The translations under genes were made by a program, and so were the position numbers. Positions 28,992 through 37,634 of a stretch of DNA of 64,000 bases are shown one piece after another. Numbering within the stretch: position 1 is the first letter of the stretch; each line of letters opens with the position of its first letter. Source of the DNA: CAVSRC01 sp963782045 (GTDB lineage: Bacteria; Pseudomonadota; Alphaproteobacteria; Rhizobiales; Kaistiaceae); NCBI GenBank assembly GCA_963782045.1, contig CAWAIR010000013.1:1-64000 (forward strand). The letters run 5' to 3'. A model generated the notes under the pieces. That model was not told the origin of the DNA and searched no databases. It was given only the letters and a program-made list of their open reading frames with translations.

Positions 28992-29690
28992 ATGACGCCC
29001 CGCACGCTTCTCATCGTTACGCCGTCGAACGAGAGCGCCCTCGCCCTGGCCGCCGCCAGCCGTGCCGACGCGCTAATCGTGGACGTGGCCGATGCGGACG
29101 CGGCAGCGCTGAAACGTACTGCGGCGCTGCTCGCCGGCGCGCCCACGGTCGCGGTCTGGCTGCGCCTCGGGCCGGCCGCCGCGCTGGCAACCACGACGAC
29201 ACTGGATGCGCTGATGCGGTGGAAGCCGGCCGGCATCGTGCTCGCTCGCGCGGAGGGTGGCGCCGACGTGACGCGGCTCTCGGCCCTCCTCCGCCCGCGC
29301 GAGGCCATGGCCGGCATCGCCGACGGCGCCACACGGATCATCGCGATGGCGACCGACACGCCGGCCGGATTGCTGGCGCTTGCCACCTATCGCGGCGCAT
29401 CGCGCCGGCTCATGGCGCTCGCCTGGGACGACGCCCCGCTGGCCCGGGCGCTGGGCGCCGATGACACCACCGACGTCGAGCGCCTGGCGCGGACGGGGAC
29501 GCTGCTCGCTGCTGCCGCCGCCGGTGTGGCGGCGCTCGACCGGCCCTGCCGCGGCAGCGATGCGGACGCACTCCGAACCGAGGCCGCGGCGGCGCACCGA
29601 GCCGGCTTCCACGGCAAGCTGGCGATCGCCTCGGATCAGGTCGCCATCATCAATGCGGTGTTCAGCCGGAGCGCGGCGACCAGTAGGTAA
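28992..29690 (+). CDS. HpcH/HpaI aldolase / citrate lyase beta-like protein
   Basis: The 232-residue product resembles CitE-like (HpcH/HpaI family) TIM-barrel proteins: RTLLIVTPSNESALALAAAS at the N-terminus, PAGIVLARAEGGADVTRLSAL, then the IAMATDTPAGLLAL strand and the GKLAIASDQVAIINAVFS tail, which is the usual GKxxIHPxQVxxIN motif with His-Pro changed to Ala-Ser. It is shorter than full CitE proteins (about 290) and lacks a clear metal-binding Glu-Asp pair, so activity is doubtful. Its last 29 bases overlap the converging nitroreductase gene. Confidence 0.75.
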   Translation: MTPRTLLIVTPSNESALALAAASRADALIVDVADADAAALKRTAALLAGAPTVAVWLRLGPAAALATTTTLDALMRWKPAGIVLARAEGGADVTRLSALLRPREAMAGIADGATRIIAMATDTPAGLLALATYRGASRRLMALAWDDAPLARALGADDTTDVERLARTGTLLAAAAAGVAALDRPCRGSDADALRTEAAAAHRAGFHGKLAIASDQVAIINAVFSRSAATSR

Positions 29691-30240
29691 CCGCATCGAC
29701 CAGCGCCGGGCGCGGCCGGTCGCCCGCCGGCGCCGCCGGCGTGCCGATATGGACGAATGCGACGAAGCGCTCGCCCGGCAGCAGGCCGAGGATGTGCCCG
29801 GCGTCCGGGTCGGTGGCAATCCAGCCGGTCGTCCATTGCGCCGCATAGCCGAGTGCGTGCGAGGCCAGCACGATGTTGAAGGCGGCATTGCCCGCCGACA
29901 GCATCTGCTCCCATTCCGGCACCTTGGGATGCGGCATCGGCTTCGACACCACGCCGATGACCAGCGGTGCCCGGGCGAGGCGCTTGCGCTCCTCCTCGAT
30001 GACCTTGGGATCGGCATCGGGATTCTTGCGGGCGAAGAGCTCCGCCAGCGCCGTGCTCGCCTGGACGCGGGCATCGCCGGCGAAGACGACGAAGCGCCAT
30101 GGCGCCAGCTTGCCGTGGTCCGGCACGCGCGAGGCGATGGTGAGGATTTCGGCCACCTCATCCTGGTTCGGTCCCGGCGGTGCCAGGAAGACGGCGGAGA
30201 TGGATTTGCGGGTTTTCAGCAGTTCGAGAGCGTCGGGCAT
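29662..30240 (-). CDS. Nitroreductase family protein
   Basis: FMN-dependent NAD(P)H oxidoreductase of about 192 residues. Features are LLKTRKSISAVFLAPPGPNQ at the N-terminus, the phosphate-binding region ASRVPDHGKLAPWRFVVFAG, and NAAFNIVLASHALGYAAQW plus LGLLPGERFVAFVHIGTPA. The sequence is closest in style to the YdjA branch. The Met at 30240 fits the family start; the frame stays open upstream to 30495 but that part is not conserved. Confidence 0.9.
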   Translation of the reverse strand: MPDALELLKTRKSISAVFLAPPGPNQDEVAEILTIASRVPDHGKLAPWRFVVFAGDARVQASTALAELFARKNPDADPKVIEEERKRLARAPLVIGVVSKPMPHPKVPEWEQMLSAGNAAFNIVLASHALGYAAQWTTGWIATDPDAGHILGLLPGERFVAFVHIGTPAAPAGDRPRPALVDAVTYWSPRSG

Positions 30241-30385
30241 GGCACTTCTGTTCGGGGGGAGGATGGCGGTCGCCAGAGGGTTGGCCAAATCGGCGGCGAA
30301 TGCAATCCGCCGCCCGCGACAGAATGGCCTTGAAATCGCCACGGAACCGGCGATTTTGGGCGGCGGGAGAAACATCGACGGACGC

Positions 30386-31465
30386 ATGATGAAACCGGCG
30401 ACGGGTATGGCAGCCTGGAAGGCTCTGGCAGGTGGTTTGCTAGTAGCGGCCGCGTTGATCGCCCTTTCGACCGTGGCCACCCCGGCCTCGGCCAAAAGCG
30501 CCAGTCAACCGGCCACGGCCATCGCAGCGGCGGCAGACCAGTCTAGCGGCGATTCCCTTGGCGCCGACAGCGGCGGCGACACCCTGGGCGCCGACGGCGA
30601 CGGCGGCGATTTCGACAACGGCGATGCCATCGACACCCCGGATCCCGGCTATATCGGCCAGGCCCCGCCGGATACGCCCGATCCCGGCCCGCCCAAGGAC
30701 ATTCGCCAGGGCTCGTTCACCCTCGAAGCGCGTCTGACGGCCGACGGCCCCGCCCTCAAGGACGGCGTCGACTGGCGCATCTTCGGCGACAAGGCGGGCA
30801 GCGACGGCAACCTGCCCGTGCTCGGACAGGCGACGGGCGGCACCATCTACGTCCGCCTCGATCCCGGCACCTACTACATCCACGCCGCCCTCGGCCGCGC
30901 CGGGCTCGCCCGCAAGATCGAGGTCAAGCAGCCGACCGGGGGCGCCGTGTTCGTGCTCAACGCCGGCGGCATGCGCCTGAACGCCATGAACGGCAAGGAC
31001 ACGCCGCTTTCCGGCAGCGACATCAGCTTCGACATCTACGCGCCCGACGAGGGCGGCGCCGGCGACCGCTACCTGCTGATGCCCAACGCACCGCCGGGCA
31101 AGATCATCGCGCTCACCGCCGGCATCTACCACGTCGTCAGCCATTACGGCGACGCCAACGCGGTGGTGCGCGCCGATATCAAGGTCGATCCCGGCAAGCT
31201 GACCGAGGCCACCGTCTACCAGTTGGCCGCGCGCCTCACTCTCAAGCTGGTCGAGGTGCATGGCGGCGAGGCGATCGCCAACACCGAATGGTCGGTGCAG
31301 ACCCCCAACGGCGACAACGTGGTTGAAAGCGTCGGCGCCTTCCCCTCGGTGGTGCTCGCCGCCGGCCCGTACAAGGCGATCGCCCGCCATGACGGCCAGA
31401 CCTATCAGTCGGAATTCGTCGTCCAGCCCGGCGTCAACCGTGACGTCGAGGTTCTGCTGAAGTAA
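30386..31465 (+). CDS. Secreted protein with three beta-sandwich-like repeats
   Basis: Not a family I recognise. The 359-residue product starts MMKPATGMAAWKALAGGLLV and has a signal peptide ending near residue 36 (TPASA). An acidic Gly/Asp/Pro linker (residues 50-105, GADSGGDTLGADGDGGDFDN) follows. Then three similar units of about 80 residues each carry a W/F-x-I strand, a Pro-Gly-x-Tyr turn (DPGTYYIHAALG, TAGIYHVVSHYG, AAGPYKAIARHDG) and an exit strand (KIEVKQP, DIKVDPG, EFVVQPG). This suggests tandem beta-sandwich (PEGA-like) repeats in the periplasm or at the surface. It stands alone. Confidence 0.8.
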   Translation: MMKPATGMAAWKALAGGLLVAAALIALSTVATPASAKSASQPATAIAAAADQSSGDSLGADSGGDTLGADGDGGDFDNGDAIDTPDPGYIGQAPPDTPDPGPPKDIRQGSFTLEARLTADGPALKDGVDWRIFGDKAGSDGNLPVLGQATGGTIYVRLDPGTYYIHAALGRAGLARKIEVKQPTGGAVFVLNAGGMRLNAMNGKDTPLSGSDISFDIYAPDEGGAGDRYLLMPNAPPGKIIALTAGIYHVVSHYGDANAVVRADIKVDPGKLTEATVYQLAARLTLKLVEVHGGEAIANTEWSVQTPNGDNVVESVGAFPSVVLAAGPYKAIARHDGQTYQSEFVVQPGVNRDVEVLLK

Positions 31466-31721
31466 TAGCCGCACCACGCGGTGGCCGGGCCGCAGTGGCA
31501 CGCCCGCCATGTCGTCGCCACCATTGCCGGTCCCTAACTGGCCCCGAACGGATCATTCGTGACCGGCGACGCCGACATCAACTGGAGCTGCACGGCCTGG
31601 TATTCGCCGCTGCCGCTGGTGATGCCGGTCCCCGGCACCGCGAAGGCGCAATGAGCCAGTACCTGCCGATGACCGGGGCACCGGTGGTGCCGGTGCCCCA
31701 AGTCAAATCGGTTAAGCCGAC
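31466..31721. other. Spacer with GC hairpin between converging genes
   Basis: About 256 bases between the secreted-protein gene and thrS, which converge. It holds a perfect 10-bp stem GGGGCACCGG (31675-31684) and CCGGTGCCCC (31690-31699) with a 5-base loop, placed 23 bases after the thrS stop on the minus strand, so it may end that transcript. No U-run. No gene is supported here. Confidence 0.5.
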
Positions 31722-33704
31722 CTAGGCGGCCGCCTGATCGGCGAGCGCCAGCCGCTTGAGGTCGGGCGCCTCGGCCTCCTGCTGGAGCGCGGTAAGCGCA
31801 TCGGCAAGCGTCAGCGAGGTCTGCTCCTTGACGCCCAGGCGGCGCATGTTGACGGTCCCCTCCTCCGCCTCGCGCTTGCCGCACACAAGGATCACCGGGA
31901 CCTTGGCCAGCGAATGCTCGCGGACCTTGTAGTTGATCTTCTCGTTGCGGAGATCGACCTCGGCCCGGAGCCCCGCGCGGATGAGCTGCGCGTGCACCTT
32001 CTTCGCGTAGTCGTCGGCATCCTGCGTGATGGTCGCCACGACCACCTGCACCGGCGCGAACCACAGCGGGAAGTGGCCGGCATAGTTCTCGATGAGGATG
32101 CCGAGGAAGCGCTCCATCGAGCCGCAGATGGCGCGGTGGATCATCACCGGCGTCTTCTTCTCGCCGTCCGAGTCGACATAGAAGGCGCCGAGGCGGCCCG
32201 GCATGTTGAAGTCGACCTGGGTGGTGCCGCACTGCCATTCGCGGCCAATGGCGTCGCGCAGCGTGTATTCGAACTTCGGCCCGTAGAAGGCGCCCTCACC
32301 CGGATTGATTCCCGTCTTGATGCGCCCGCCCGACTGCTCCTCGATCTGCTTGAGGACCTTCATCATGACGTCTTCGGCATGATCCCAGGCGGCGTCCGAA
32401 CCGACGCGGTGGTCCGGCCGGGTCGACAGCTTCACCACGAATTCCTCAAAACCGAAATCACCATAGGTCGACAGGATCAGCTCGTTGATCCGCAGGCACT
32501 CGGCCGCCATCTGCGCCTCGGTGCAGAAGACATGGGCATCGTCCTGGGTGAAGCCCCGCACGCGCATCAGGCCCTGCAGAGCACCTGAAGGCTCGTAGCG
32601 ATGAACCGCGCCGAATTCGGCCAGCCGGAACGGCAGGTCGCGATAGCTCTTCAGCCCGTGCTTGAAGATCTGGATGTGGCCGGGGCAGTTCATCGGCTTC
32701 AGCGCATAGAGGCGCTCGTTGTCATCGGCCTCGTCACCGGCCGGCCGCACCGTAAACATGTTCTCCCGGAACGTCGCCCAGTGGCCGGAGTTCTCCCACA
32801 GCACCTTGTCGAGCACCTGCGGCGCGTTGACCTCCCGATAGGTGCCGGAAAGCCGCCGTCGCATGTAGCTGGTCAGGTTCTGGAACATCGTCCAGCCCTT
32901 GGCGTGCCAGAAGACGACGCCCGGCCCCTCCTCCTGGAAGTGAAAGAGGTCCATCTCGCGGCCGAGCCGGCGATGGTCGCGCTTCTCCGCCTCCTCCAGC
33001 ATGTGGAGATAGGCGTCGAGCTCGGCCTTGTTGTGCCAGGCGGTGCCGTAGATGCGGGTCAGCATCGGGTTCTTGGAATCGCCGCGCCAGTAGGCACCGG
33101 CCACCTTCATCAGCCTGAAGGCATCGCCGATCTGCCCGGTCGAGGTCATGTGCGGACCGCGGCAGAGGTCGAACCAGTCGCCCTGCTTGTAGATCTTGAT
33201 CTGCTGGTCTTCCGGAATCGCGTCGACCAGCTCGACCTTGAACGCCTCGCCCTTGGTCTCGAAGACGTTCTGCGCCTTCTCGCGCGTCCACACCTCCTTG
33301 GTGAAGGGGGCGTTGCGCTGGACGATCTCGCGCATCTTCTTCTCGATCGCCGGCAGGTCGTCGGTGGTGAAGGGCTCGTTGCGGAAGAAATCGTAATAGA
33401 AGCCGTTCTCGATCACCGGCCCGATGGTGACCTGGGTGCCGGGATAGAGCTCCTGCACGGCCTCGGCCATCACATGGGCGGCGTCGTGGCGGATAAGCTC
33501 GAGCGCGCGCGGGTCGTCGCGGGTGACGATCTCTATTCTTGCGTCGGCCTCGATGGTGTCGGAAAGGTCGGCGAGCTTGCCGTCGAGCGCCATCGCCACC
33601 GCCTTCTTGGCGAGCGACTTGGAAATGCCTTCGGCGACCGCGCGGCCGGTGATGCCGGGGGCGAAGTCGCGAACCGAATTGTCGGGGAAAGTCAGATGGA
33701 TCAT
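31722..33704 (-). CDS. thrS: Threonyl-tRNA synthetase
   Basis: Charges tRNA-Thr. The 660-residue product has the TGS domain (residues 1-65), the editing domain with HDAAHVMAEAVQELYPG and the C-x-G-PHM zinc motif CRGPHMTSTGQIG, then the class II catalytic core with HAKGWTMFQNLTSYMRRRL, PMNCPGHIQIF, the RMRGFTQDDAHVF-type motif 2 (LMRVRGFTQDDAHVFC) and motif 3 MIHRAICGSMERFLGILIEN. The anticodon-binding domain ends the protein. Length is normal and the frame is intact. Confidence 0.98.
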   Translation of the reverse strand: MIHLTFPDNSVRDFAPGITGRAVAEGISKSLAKKAVAMALDGKLADLSDTIEADARIEIVTRDDPRALELIRHDAAHVMAEAVQELYPGTQVTIGPVIENGFYYDFFRNEPFTTDDLPAIEKKMREIVQRNAPFTKEVWTREKAQNVFETKGEAFKVELVDAIPEDQQIKIYKQGDWFDLCRGPHMTSTGQIGDAFRLMKVAGAYWRGDSKNPMLTRIYGTAWHNKAELDAYLHMLEEAEKRDHRRLGREMDLFHFQEEGPGVVFWHAKGWTMFQNLTSYMRRRLSGTYREVNAPQVLDKVLWENSGHWATFRENMFTVRPAGDEADDNERLYALKPMNCPGHIQIFKHGLKSYRDLPFRLAEFGAVHRYEPSGALQGLMRVRGFTQDDAHVFCTEAQMAAECLRINELILSTYGDFGFEEFVVKLSTRPDHRVGSDAAWDHAEDVMMKVLKQIEEQSGGRIKTGINPGEGAFYGPKFEYTLRDAIGREWQCGTTQVDFNMPGRLGAFYVDSDGEKKTPVMIHRAICGSMERFLGILIENYAGHFPLWFAPVQVVVATITQDADDYAKKVHAQLIRAGLRAEVDLRNEKINYKVREHSLAKVPVILVCGKREAEEGTVNMRRLGVKEQTSLTLADALTALQQEAEAPDLKRLALADQAAA

Positions 33705-33907
33705 GTCTGTCTCCGGCTCACTCCCGCTGACGAGCGCGGGTAAGCATTGATGGGACGTCGCGCGGACGCGCGACGGCAGGTTAGGTGCCTTGAAGCACGG
33801 TTTCAGTCAAGGGCGGAAGACTCGTGCGAGCCTGTTATCCCAGACGCTGCATTGACACAATCGTCTTTCTGTCACTTGTTCGCAAGCAGCCAACCAGGAG
33901 CCCCGCC

Positions 33908-34918
33908 ATGATCACCCGCACCCTCGGCAAGACCGGACCCGCCGTTTCCGCCATCGGCCTCGGCTGTATGGGCATGTCCGGCATGTATGGCCCCGCCGAC
34001 CGGTCCGAGAGCATCGCCACCATCCACGCGGCGCTCGACGCCGGCATCGATCTGCTCGACACCGGCGATTTCTACGGCATGGGCCACAACGAGCTGCTCA
34101 TCGCCGAAGCCCTCAAGGGACGCGACCGCAGCACAGTCGCAATCAGCGTCAAGTTCGGCGCCCAGCGCGGACCGGACGAATCCTGGCTCGGCTACGACGC
34201 CCGCCCGGAAGCGGTGAAAACATGGCTGGCCTATTCGCTGAAGCGCCTGAACACCGACTACATCGACGTCTATCGGCCCGCCCGGCTCGATGCCAAGGTG
34301 CCGATCGAGGAGACGGTGGGCGCCATCGCCGAGATGGTGAAGGCCGGCTATGTCCGCCATATCGGTCTCTCCGAAGTCGGCGCCGAGACCATCCGCCGGG
34401 CGGCCGCGGTCCATCCGATTGTCGATCTCCAGATCGAATATTCGCTGATCTCGCGCGGCATCGAAGACGATATCCTGCCGACCTGCCGGGAGCTCGGCAT
34501 CGCCGTCACCGCCTACGGGGTGCTGTCGCGCGGACTGATCAGCGGCCACTGGTCGAAGGACCGCGACCAGGGCGGTGATTTCCGCCACCACTCGCCACGC
34601 TTCAGCGGCGAGAACCTGGAGCACAATCTCGCTCTGGTCGAAGCGTTGCGCGCCGTCGCCGCGGCCAAGGGCGCCTCGGTGGCGCAGATCGCCATCGCCT
34701 GGGTTCTCGCCCGCGGCCCTGATATCGTGCCGCTCATCGGCGCCCGGCGCCGCGACCGGCTGGACGAGGCTCTGGGGGCGCTCGATATCGACCTCACTGG
34801 CCACGACATGAGCGAAATCGAGAAGGCGGTGCCCAGGGACGCTGCCGCCGGTTCCCGCTATGCGGCCGCGCAGATGGCCCATCTCGACAGCGAACGGGGC
34901 CGCCACACGGCGTCATGA
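33908..34918 (+). CDS. Aldo/keto reductase
   Basis: A 336-residue NADPH-dependent oxidoreductase with the TIM-barrel AKR fold. Residues seen are GLGCMGMSGMYGP, Asp and Tyr of the active site in DLLDTGDFYGMGHNE, Lys in AISVKFGAQ, then DYIDVYRPARLD, where the usual catalytic His is replaced by the PAR sequence typical of this subgroup, and VRHIGLSEVG. The C-terminal IVPLIGARRRDRLDEAL binds the cofactor phosphate. Its stop overlaps the start of a TetR gene by four bases, so the two form one unit. Confidence 0.93.
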   Translation: MITRTLGKTGPAVSAIGLGCMGMSGMYGPADRSESIATIHAALDAGIDLLDTGDFYGMGHNELLIAEALKGRDRSTVAISVKFGAQRGPDESWLGYDARPEAVKTWLAYSLKRLNTDYIDVYRPARLDAKVPIEETVGAIAEMVKAGYVRHIGLSEVGAETIRRAAAVHPIVDLQIEYSLISRGIEDDILPTCRELGIAVTAYGVLSRGLISGHWSKDRDQGGDFRHHSPRFSGENLEHNLALVEALRAVAAAKGASVAQIAIAWVLARGPDIVPLIGARRRDRLDEALGALDIDLTGHDMSEIEKAVPRDAAAGSRYAAAQMAHLDSERGRHTAS

Positions 34919-35562
34919 GCGAAACCGGCCTGACCCCCGACCGCATCCTCGATGCGACCGAAGAGACGCTCACCCGCTTCGGGCCGGCCAAGACCACCGT
35001 GGTCGACGTCGCCCGGGCGCTCGGTGTCAGCCACGGCTCGGTCTACCGGCATTTCGCCAGCAAGGCGGCGCTGCGCGATGCGGTCACCGGGCGCTGGCTG
35101 GCGCGCGTGACCGCCCCGCTCGAAAAGATCGTCGCGGAGGACGGACCGGCGCCCGGCCGGCTTCGTCGCTGGTTCGACGGGCTGATTGCCACCAAGCGCA
35201 AGAAAGCACAGGTCGAGCCGGAGCTGTTTGCCACCTATCAGGCGATCCTCGGCGAATCCCGCGATGTGATCCGCGATCACGTCGATACGTTGATCAGCCA
35301 GGTCAGCCGGATCATCGCCGACGGCGTCCGGCGCGGCGAATTCGCCAAGGTCGATCCGGAAAGCACCGCGCGGGCGCTGTTTTACGCAACCGCCCGTTTC
35401 CACGACCCCACCTATACCGGGGAATGGAGCGATCCCGGCCTTGACGTCGCCTTCGACGACCTGTGGGGGCTGATCCTGCGCGGACTTGCCCCCTCGACCA
35501 CCGGCCGGCAGGCGCGCAACAACCGTACCGGGGGAAAGAAAGGCGGGCCGGCGCGCATCTGA
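34915..35562 (+). CDS. TetR family transcriptional regulator
   Basis: The 215-residue product has an N-terminal helix-turn-helix (residues 8-55): RILDATEETLTRFGPAKTTV, VDVARALGVSHGSVYRHFAS and KAALRDAVTGRWL. The C-terminal ligand domain contains the LFATYQAILGESRDVIRDHV stretch common in the TetR_C_7-like group. The ATGA overlap with the aldo/keto reductase suggests it regulates its own operon. No operator palindrome is obvious upstream of 33908. Confidence 0.92.
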   Translation: MSETGLTPDRILDATEETLTRFGPAKTTVVDVARALGVSHGSVYRHFASKAALRDAVTGRWLARVTAPLEKIVAEDGPAPGRLRRWFDGLIATKRKKAQVEPELFATYQAILGESRDVIRDHVDTLISQVSRIIADGVRRGEFAKVDPESTARALFYATARFHDPTYTGEWSDPGLDVAFDDLWGLILRGLAPSTTGRQARNNRTGGKKGGPARI

Positions 35563-35598
35563 CACAGTTGATCAGGCTGCCCCGCGGGCCCATGATGT

Positions 35599-35615
35599 TT
35601 TAGAACGATTCCAGA
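35599..35615 (+). promoter_or_regulatory. ICE-like (Irr) box upstream of mbfA
   Basis: TTTAGAACGATTCCAGA lies 11 bases before the mbfA start. The iron control element of rhizobial Irr regulons has the form TTTAGAA-N3-TTCTAAA; here the left half is perfect and the right half matches at 5 of 7 positions. In Bradyrhizobium and Agrobacterium mbfA is Irr-regulated, so this is a likely Irr site close to or overlapping the transcription start. Confidence 0.6.
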
Positions 35616-35626
35616 TTGGTGATCCC

Positions 35627-36604
35627 ATGCCTTTCCTGCCCTTCTCGCCCCAGCGCTCCTTCTCCGACCTCAGCGACCGCGAGGTCCTCGCACTTGCCAT
35701 CCAGAACGAGGAGGAGGACGGACGCATCTATCGCGACTTCGTCGAGCGGCTGCGCGACGATTTCCCCGCCTCCGCCAAGATATTCGAGGAGATGGCCGAT
35801 GAGGAGAACGGCCACCGGCAGATGCTCATCGACCTCTATCGCGAGCGCTTCGGCGAGCACATCCCGCTCATCCGCCGCGAGGACATCCGCGGCTTCATCC
35901 GCCGCAAGCCGGTGTGGATGAGCGAGACCTTCGACATCGACGCCATGCGCGAGCGCGCCGAATCAATGGAGGAAGAAACCACCAACTTCTATCGCCGCGC
36001 CGCCGCCCGCACCTCCGACGCCGGCGTGCGCAAGCTTCTCGGCGACCTCGCCGACATCGAGGCGGGCCACGAGGCCCACGCCCGCGCGCTGACCGAAGGG
36101 GTGCCGCAGCAGTCGCTCGACGAGGAACGCGAGACCGCCCGCCGCAATTTCGTCCTGCGCATCGTCCAGCCCGGCCTCGTCGGCCTCATGGACGGCTCGG
36201 TTTCGACGCTGGCGCCGGTCTTCGCCGCCGCCTTTGCCACGCACAACAGCGGGGACACCTTCCTGGTCGGCATGGCGGCTTCCCTCGGCGCCGGCATTTC
36301 CATGGGCTTTGCCGAGGCGCTCTCCGACGACGGCACGCTCTCCGGCCGCGGCCAGCCCTGGCTGCGCGGCCTGGTGACCGGGTTGATGACCACCGTCGGC
36401 GGCGTCGGGCATACCCTGCCCTATCTGATCGGCGATTTCTGGACGGCCACCATCCTCGCCGTGGTCGTGGTGATCGTCGAGCTGTGGGCGATCGCCTGGG
36501 TGAGGGCGCGCTACATGGACACGCCCTTCCTGCGCGCCGCCTACCAGATCGTCATCGGCGGCCTGCTGGTCTTCCTGACCGGCATATTGATCGGCAGCGC
36601 CTGA
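35627..36604 (+). CDS. mbfA: Membrane-bound ferritin-like iron exporter MbfA
   Basis: A 325-residue protein with an N-terminal erythrin-type ferritin-like domain (residues 15-160) carrying the iron-ligand motifs EEEDGRIYRDF, ADEENGHRQM, EEETTNFYRRAA and DIEAGHEAHA, followed by a VIT1-type membrane domain of about five helices (QPGLVGLMDGSVSTLAPVFA, GMAASLGAGISMGFAEALSD). This fusion is MbfA of Rhizobiales, an inner-membrane iron exporter that protects against iron and peroxide. Start at 35627 keeps the family length. An ICE-like box precedes it and a strong terminator follows. Confidence 0.95.
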   Translation: MPFLPFSPQRSFSDLSDREVLALAIQNEEEDGRIYRDFVERLRDDFPASAKIFEEMADEENGHRQMLIDLYRERFGEHIPLIRREDIRGFIRRKPVWMSETFDIDAMRERAESMEEETTNFYRRAAARTSDAGVRKLLGDLADIEAGHEAHARALTEGVPQQSLDEERETARRNFVLRIVQPGLVGLMDGSVSTLAPVFAAAFATHNSGDTFLVGMAASLGAGISMGFAEALSDDGTLSGRGQPWLRGLVTGLMTTVGGVGHTLPYLIGDFWTATILAVVVVIVELWAIAWVRARYMDTPFLRAAYQIVIGGLLVFLTGILIGSA

Positions 36605-36685
36605 CGCCGGCCCCTTTCATCGGCGGCGACGGGCCGCTCCACATCGTCCCCTTCCCAGCGGAGAGGTGATGGCGCGGAAATAAGT

Positions 36686-36717
36686 GAGCCGGCCCCGGGG
36701 CAGGGGCCGGCTCTTTT
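36686..36717 (+). terminator. Intrinsic terminator downstream of mbfA
   Basis: Perfect 11-bp stem GAGCCGGCCCC (36686-36696) and GGGGCCGGCTC (36703-36713), loop of 6, followed by TTTT. Placed 82 bases after the mbfA stop. Confidence 0.85.
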
Positions 36718-36796
36718 GGACCTGATCTTGGGGACGGGGGGTGGGACGCGACCAGGTCCAGATGCGATTCAATTGCGTTTCGTCCCCTCGCCTTCT

Positions 36797-37420
36797 TCAG
36801 CGCACGCTGCCCACCGCGATCCCACTGGCGTCGTCGATGCCGACCCACTGGCCGCTGTCGTATTCCGACTGCCGCTTGACGTAGTCGTAGTCCGTCGCGT
36901 TCCACACCAGGACGCGCGGGTTGAGGTTGTCGAGCACCAGATCGCCGCGATCGGTGAGCACGGTCAGCACCGCATGGCCGTCGCCGTTCCGCTGCCGCAC
37001 GACCGTGATCAGCAACGCCCCGGTCGGCCAGCCGTCCTTGATCAGGTCGCGCCGCTTGAGCAGCACCAGGTCCTCACAGTCTCCCTCGCCGATCTTGTCC
37101 GGATAGGCCCACCATTCGGGAACGCCGTAGACCTGCTCGTCGGTCGCCGGCTTGATGTCCTGGTTGACCTCGGCATTGATCTTGACCAACTGGTTCCACT
37201 TCTGCGCCGTCAGGTGCACGCGCGCGTCGCGCCGGCTCCTCACGTCGCACTCCGCCACATGGCTCTGGCAGAACTCGTAGTGACCGATCGGTTGCGACGT
37301 CTTGCCGGTGATTTCCATCATGGGCGCCCTGGACGCTGCCGAGGCCGGTCCGGCCACGGCGATGACCCCACCAAGTATTGCTACAGTCAACGCCAGTCGT
37401 AGAAACGATACTTTACGCAT
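36797..37420 (-). CDS. Transglutaminase-like cysteine peptidase (BTLCP)
   Basis: A 207-residue exported protein of the bacterial transglutaminase-like cysteine proteinase family, related to LapG, which trims surface adhesins in Pseudomonas. A signal peptide covers residues 1-28 (ending PASA). The Cys-His-Asp triad is Cys in IGEGDCEDLVLLKR, His in NGDGHAVLTVL and Asp in LVLDNLNPRV. The target here is unknown; no large adhesin gene is nearby. It lies upstream-opposed to mbfA and near a PilZ gene. Confidence 0.9.
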   Translation of the reverse strand: MRKVSFLRLALTVAILGGVIAVAGPASAASRAPMMEITGKTSQPIGHYEFCQSHVAECDVRSRRDARVHLTAQKWNQLVKINAEVNQDIKPATDEQVYGVPEWWAYPDKIGEGDCEDLVLLKRRDLIKDGWPTGALLITVVRQRNGDGHAVLTVLTDRGDLVLDNLNPRVLVWNATDYDYVKRQSEYDSGQWVGIDDASGIAVGSVR

Positions 37421-37511
37421 AACGCTCCCCCTATCCCGGAAAGCATCATGCCATCTACAAATTGCGGTCAGTATAAGAATACAATTACGATGTAATTCAA
37501 GTACACGACAA

Positions 37512-37529
37512 ATTCAATTCGAATTGAAT
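37512..37529. promoter_or_regulatory. AT-rich perfect palindrome upstream of the BTLCP gene
   Basis: ATTCAATTCGAATTGAAT is an 18-bp perfect palindrome, 92 bases before the peptidase start, inside an A+T-rich stretch (37455-37535) unlike its GC-rich surroundings. It looks like a protein-binding site in the promoter of the peptidase gene. The factor is unknown. Confidence 0.5.
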
Positions 37530-37586
37530 CGATCGCGTTAGCCATCCCACAAGCACCGCGCACGAAAAACGCAGCCGAAAATGAAT

Positions 37587-37606
37587 CGGCCGCCCGGGGG
37601 CGGCCG
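37587..37606 (-). terminator. Terminator-like hairpin after the PilZ gene
   Basis: CGGCCGCCC (37587-37595) pairs with GGGCGGCCG (37598-37606). In the minus transcript it is followed by ATTCATTTTC. It lies 28 bases beyond the PilZ stop and would end that transcript before the peptidase promoter. Confidence 0.6.
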
Positions 37607-37634
37607 TTCGGCAGATGCGGGATAACCGGTCGGT

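Noticed and set aside
29873..30385. Much longer N-terminus for the secreted three-repeat protein
   Set aside because: The extra frame is antisense to the nitroreductase gene; the signal peptide fits the Met at 30386.
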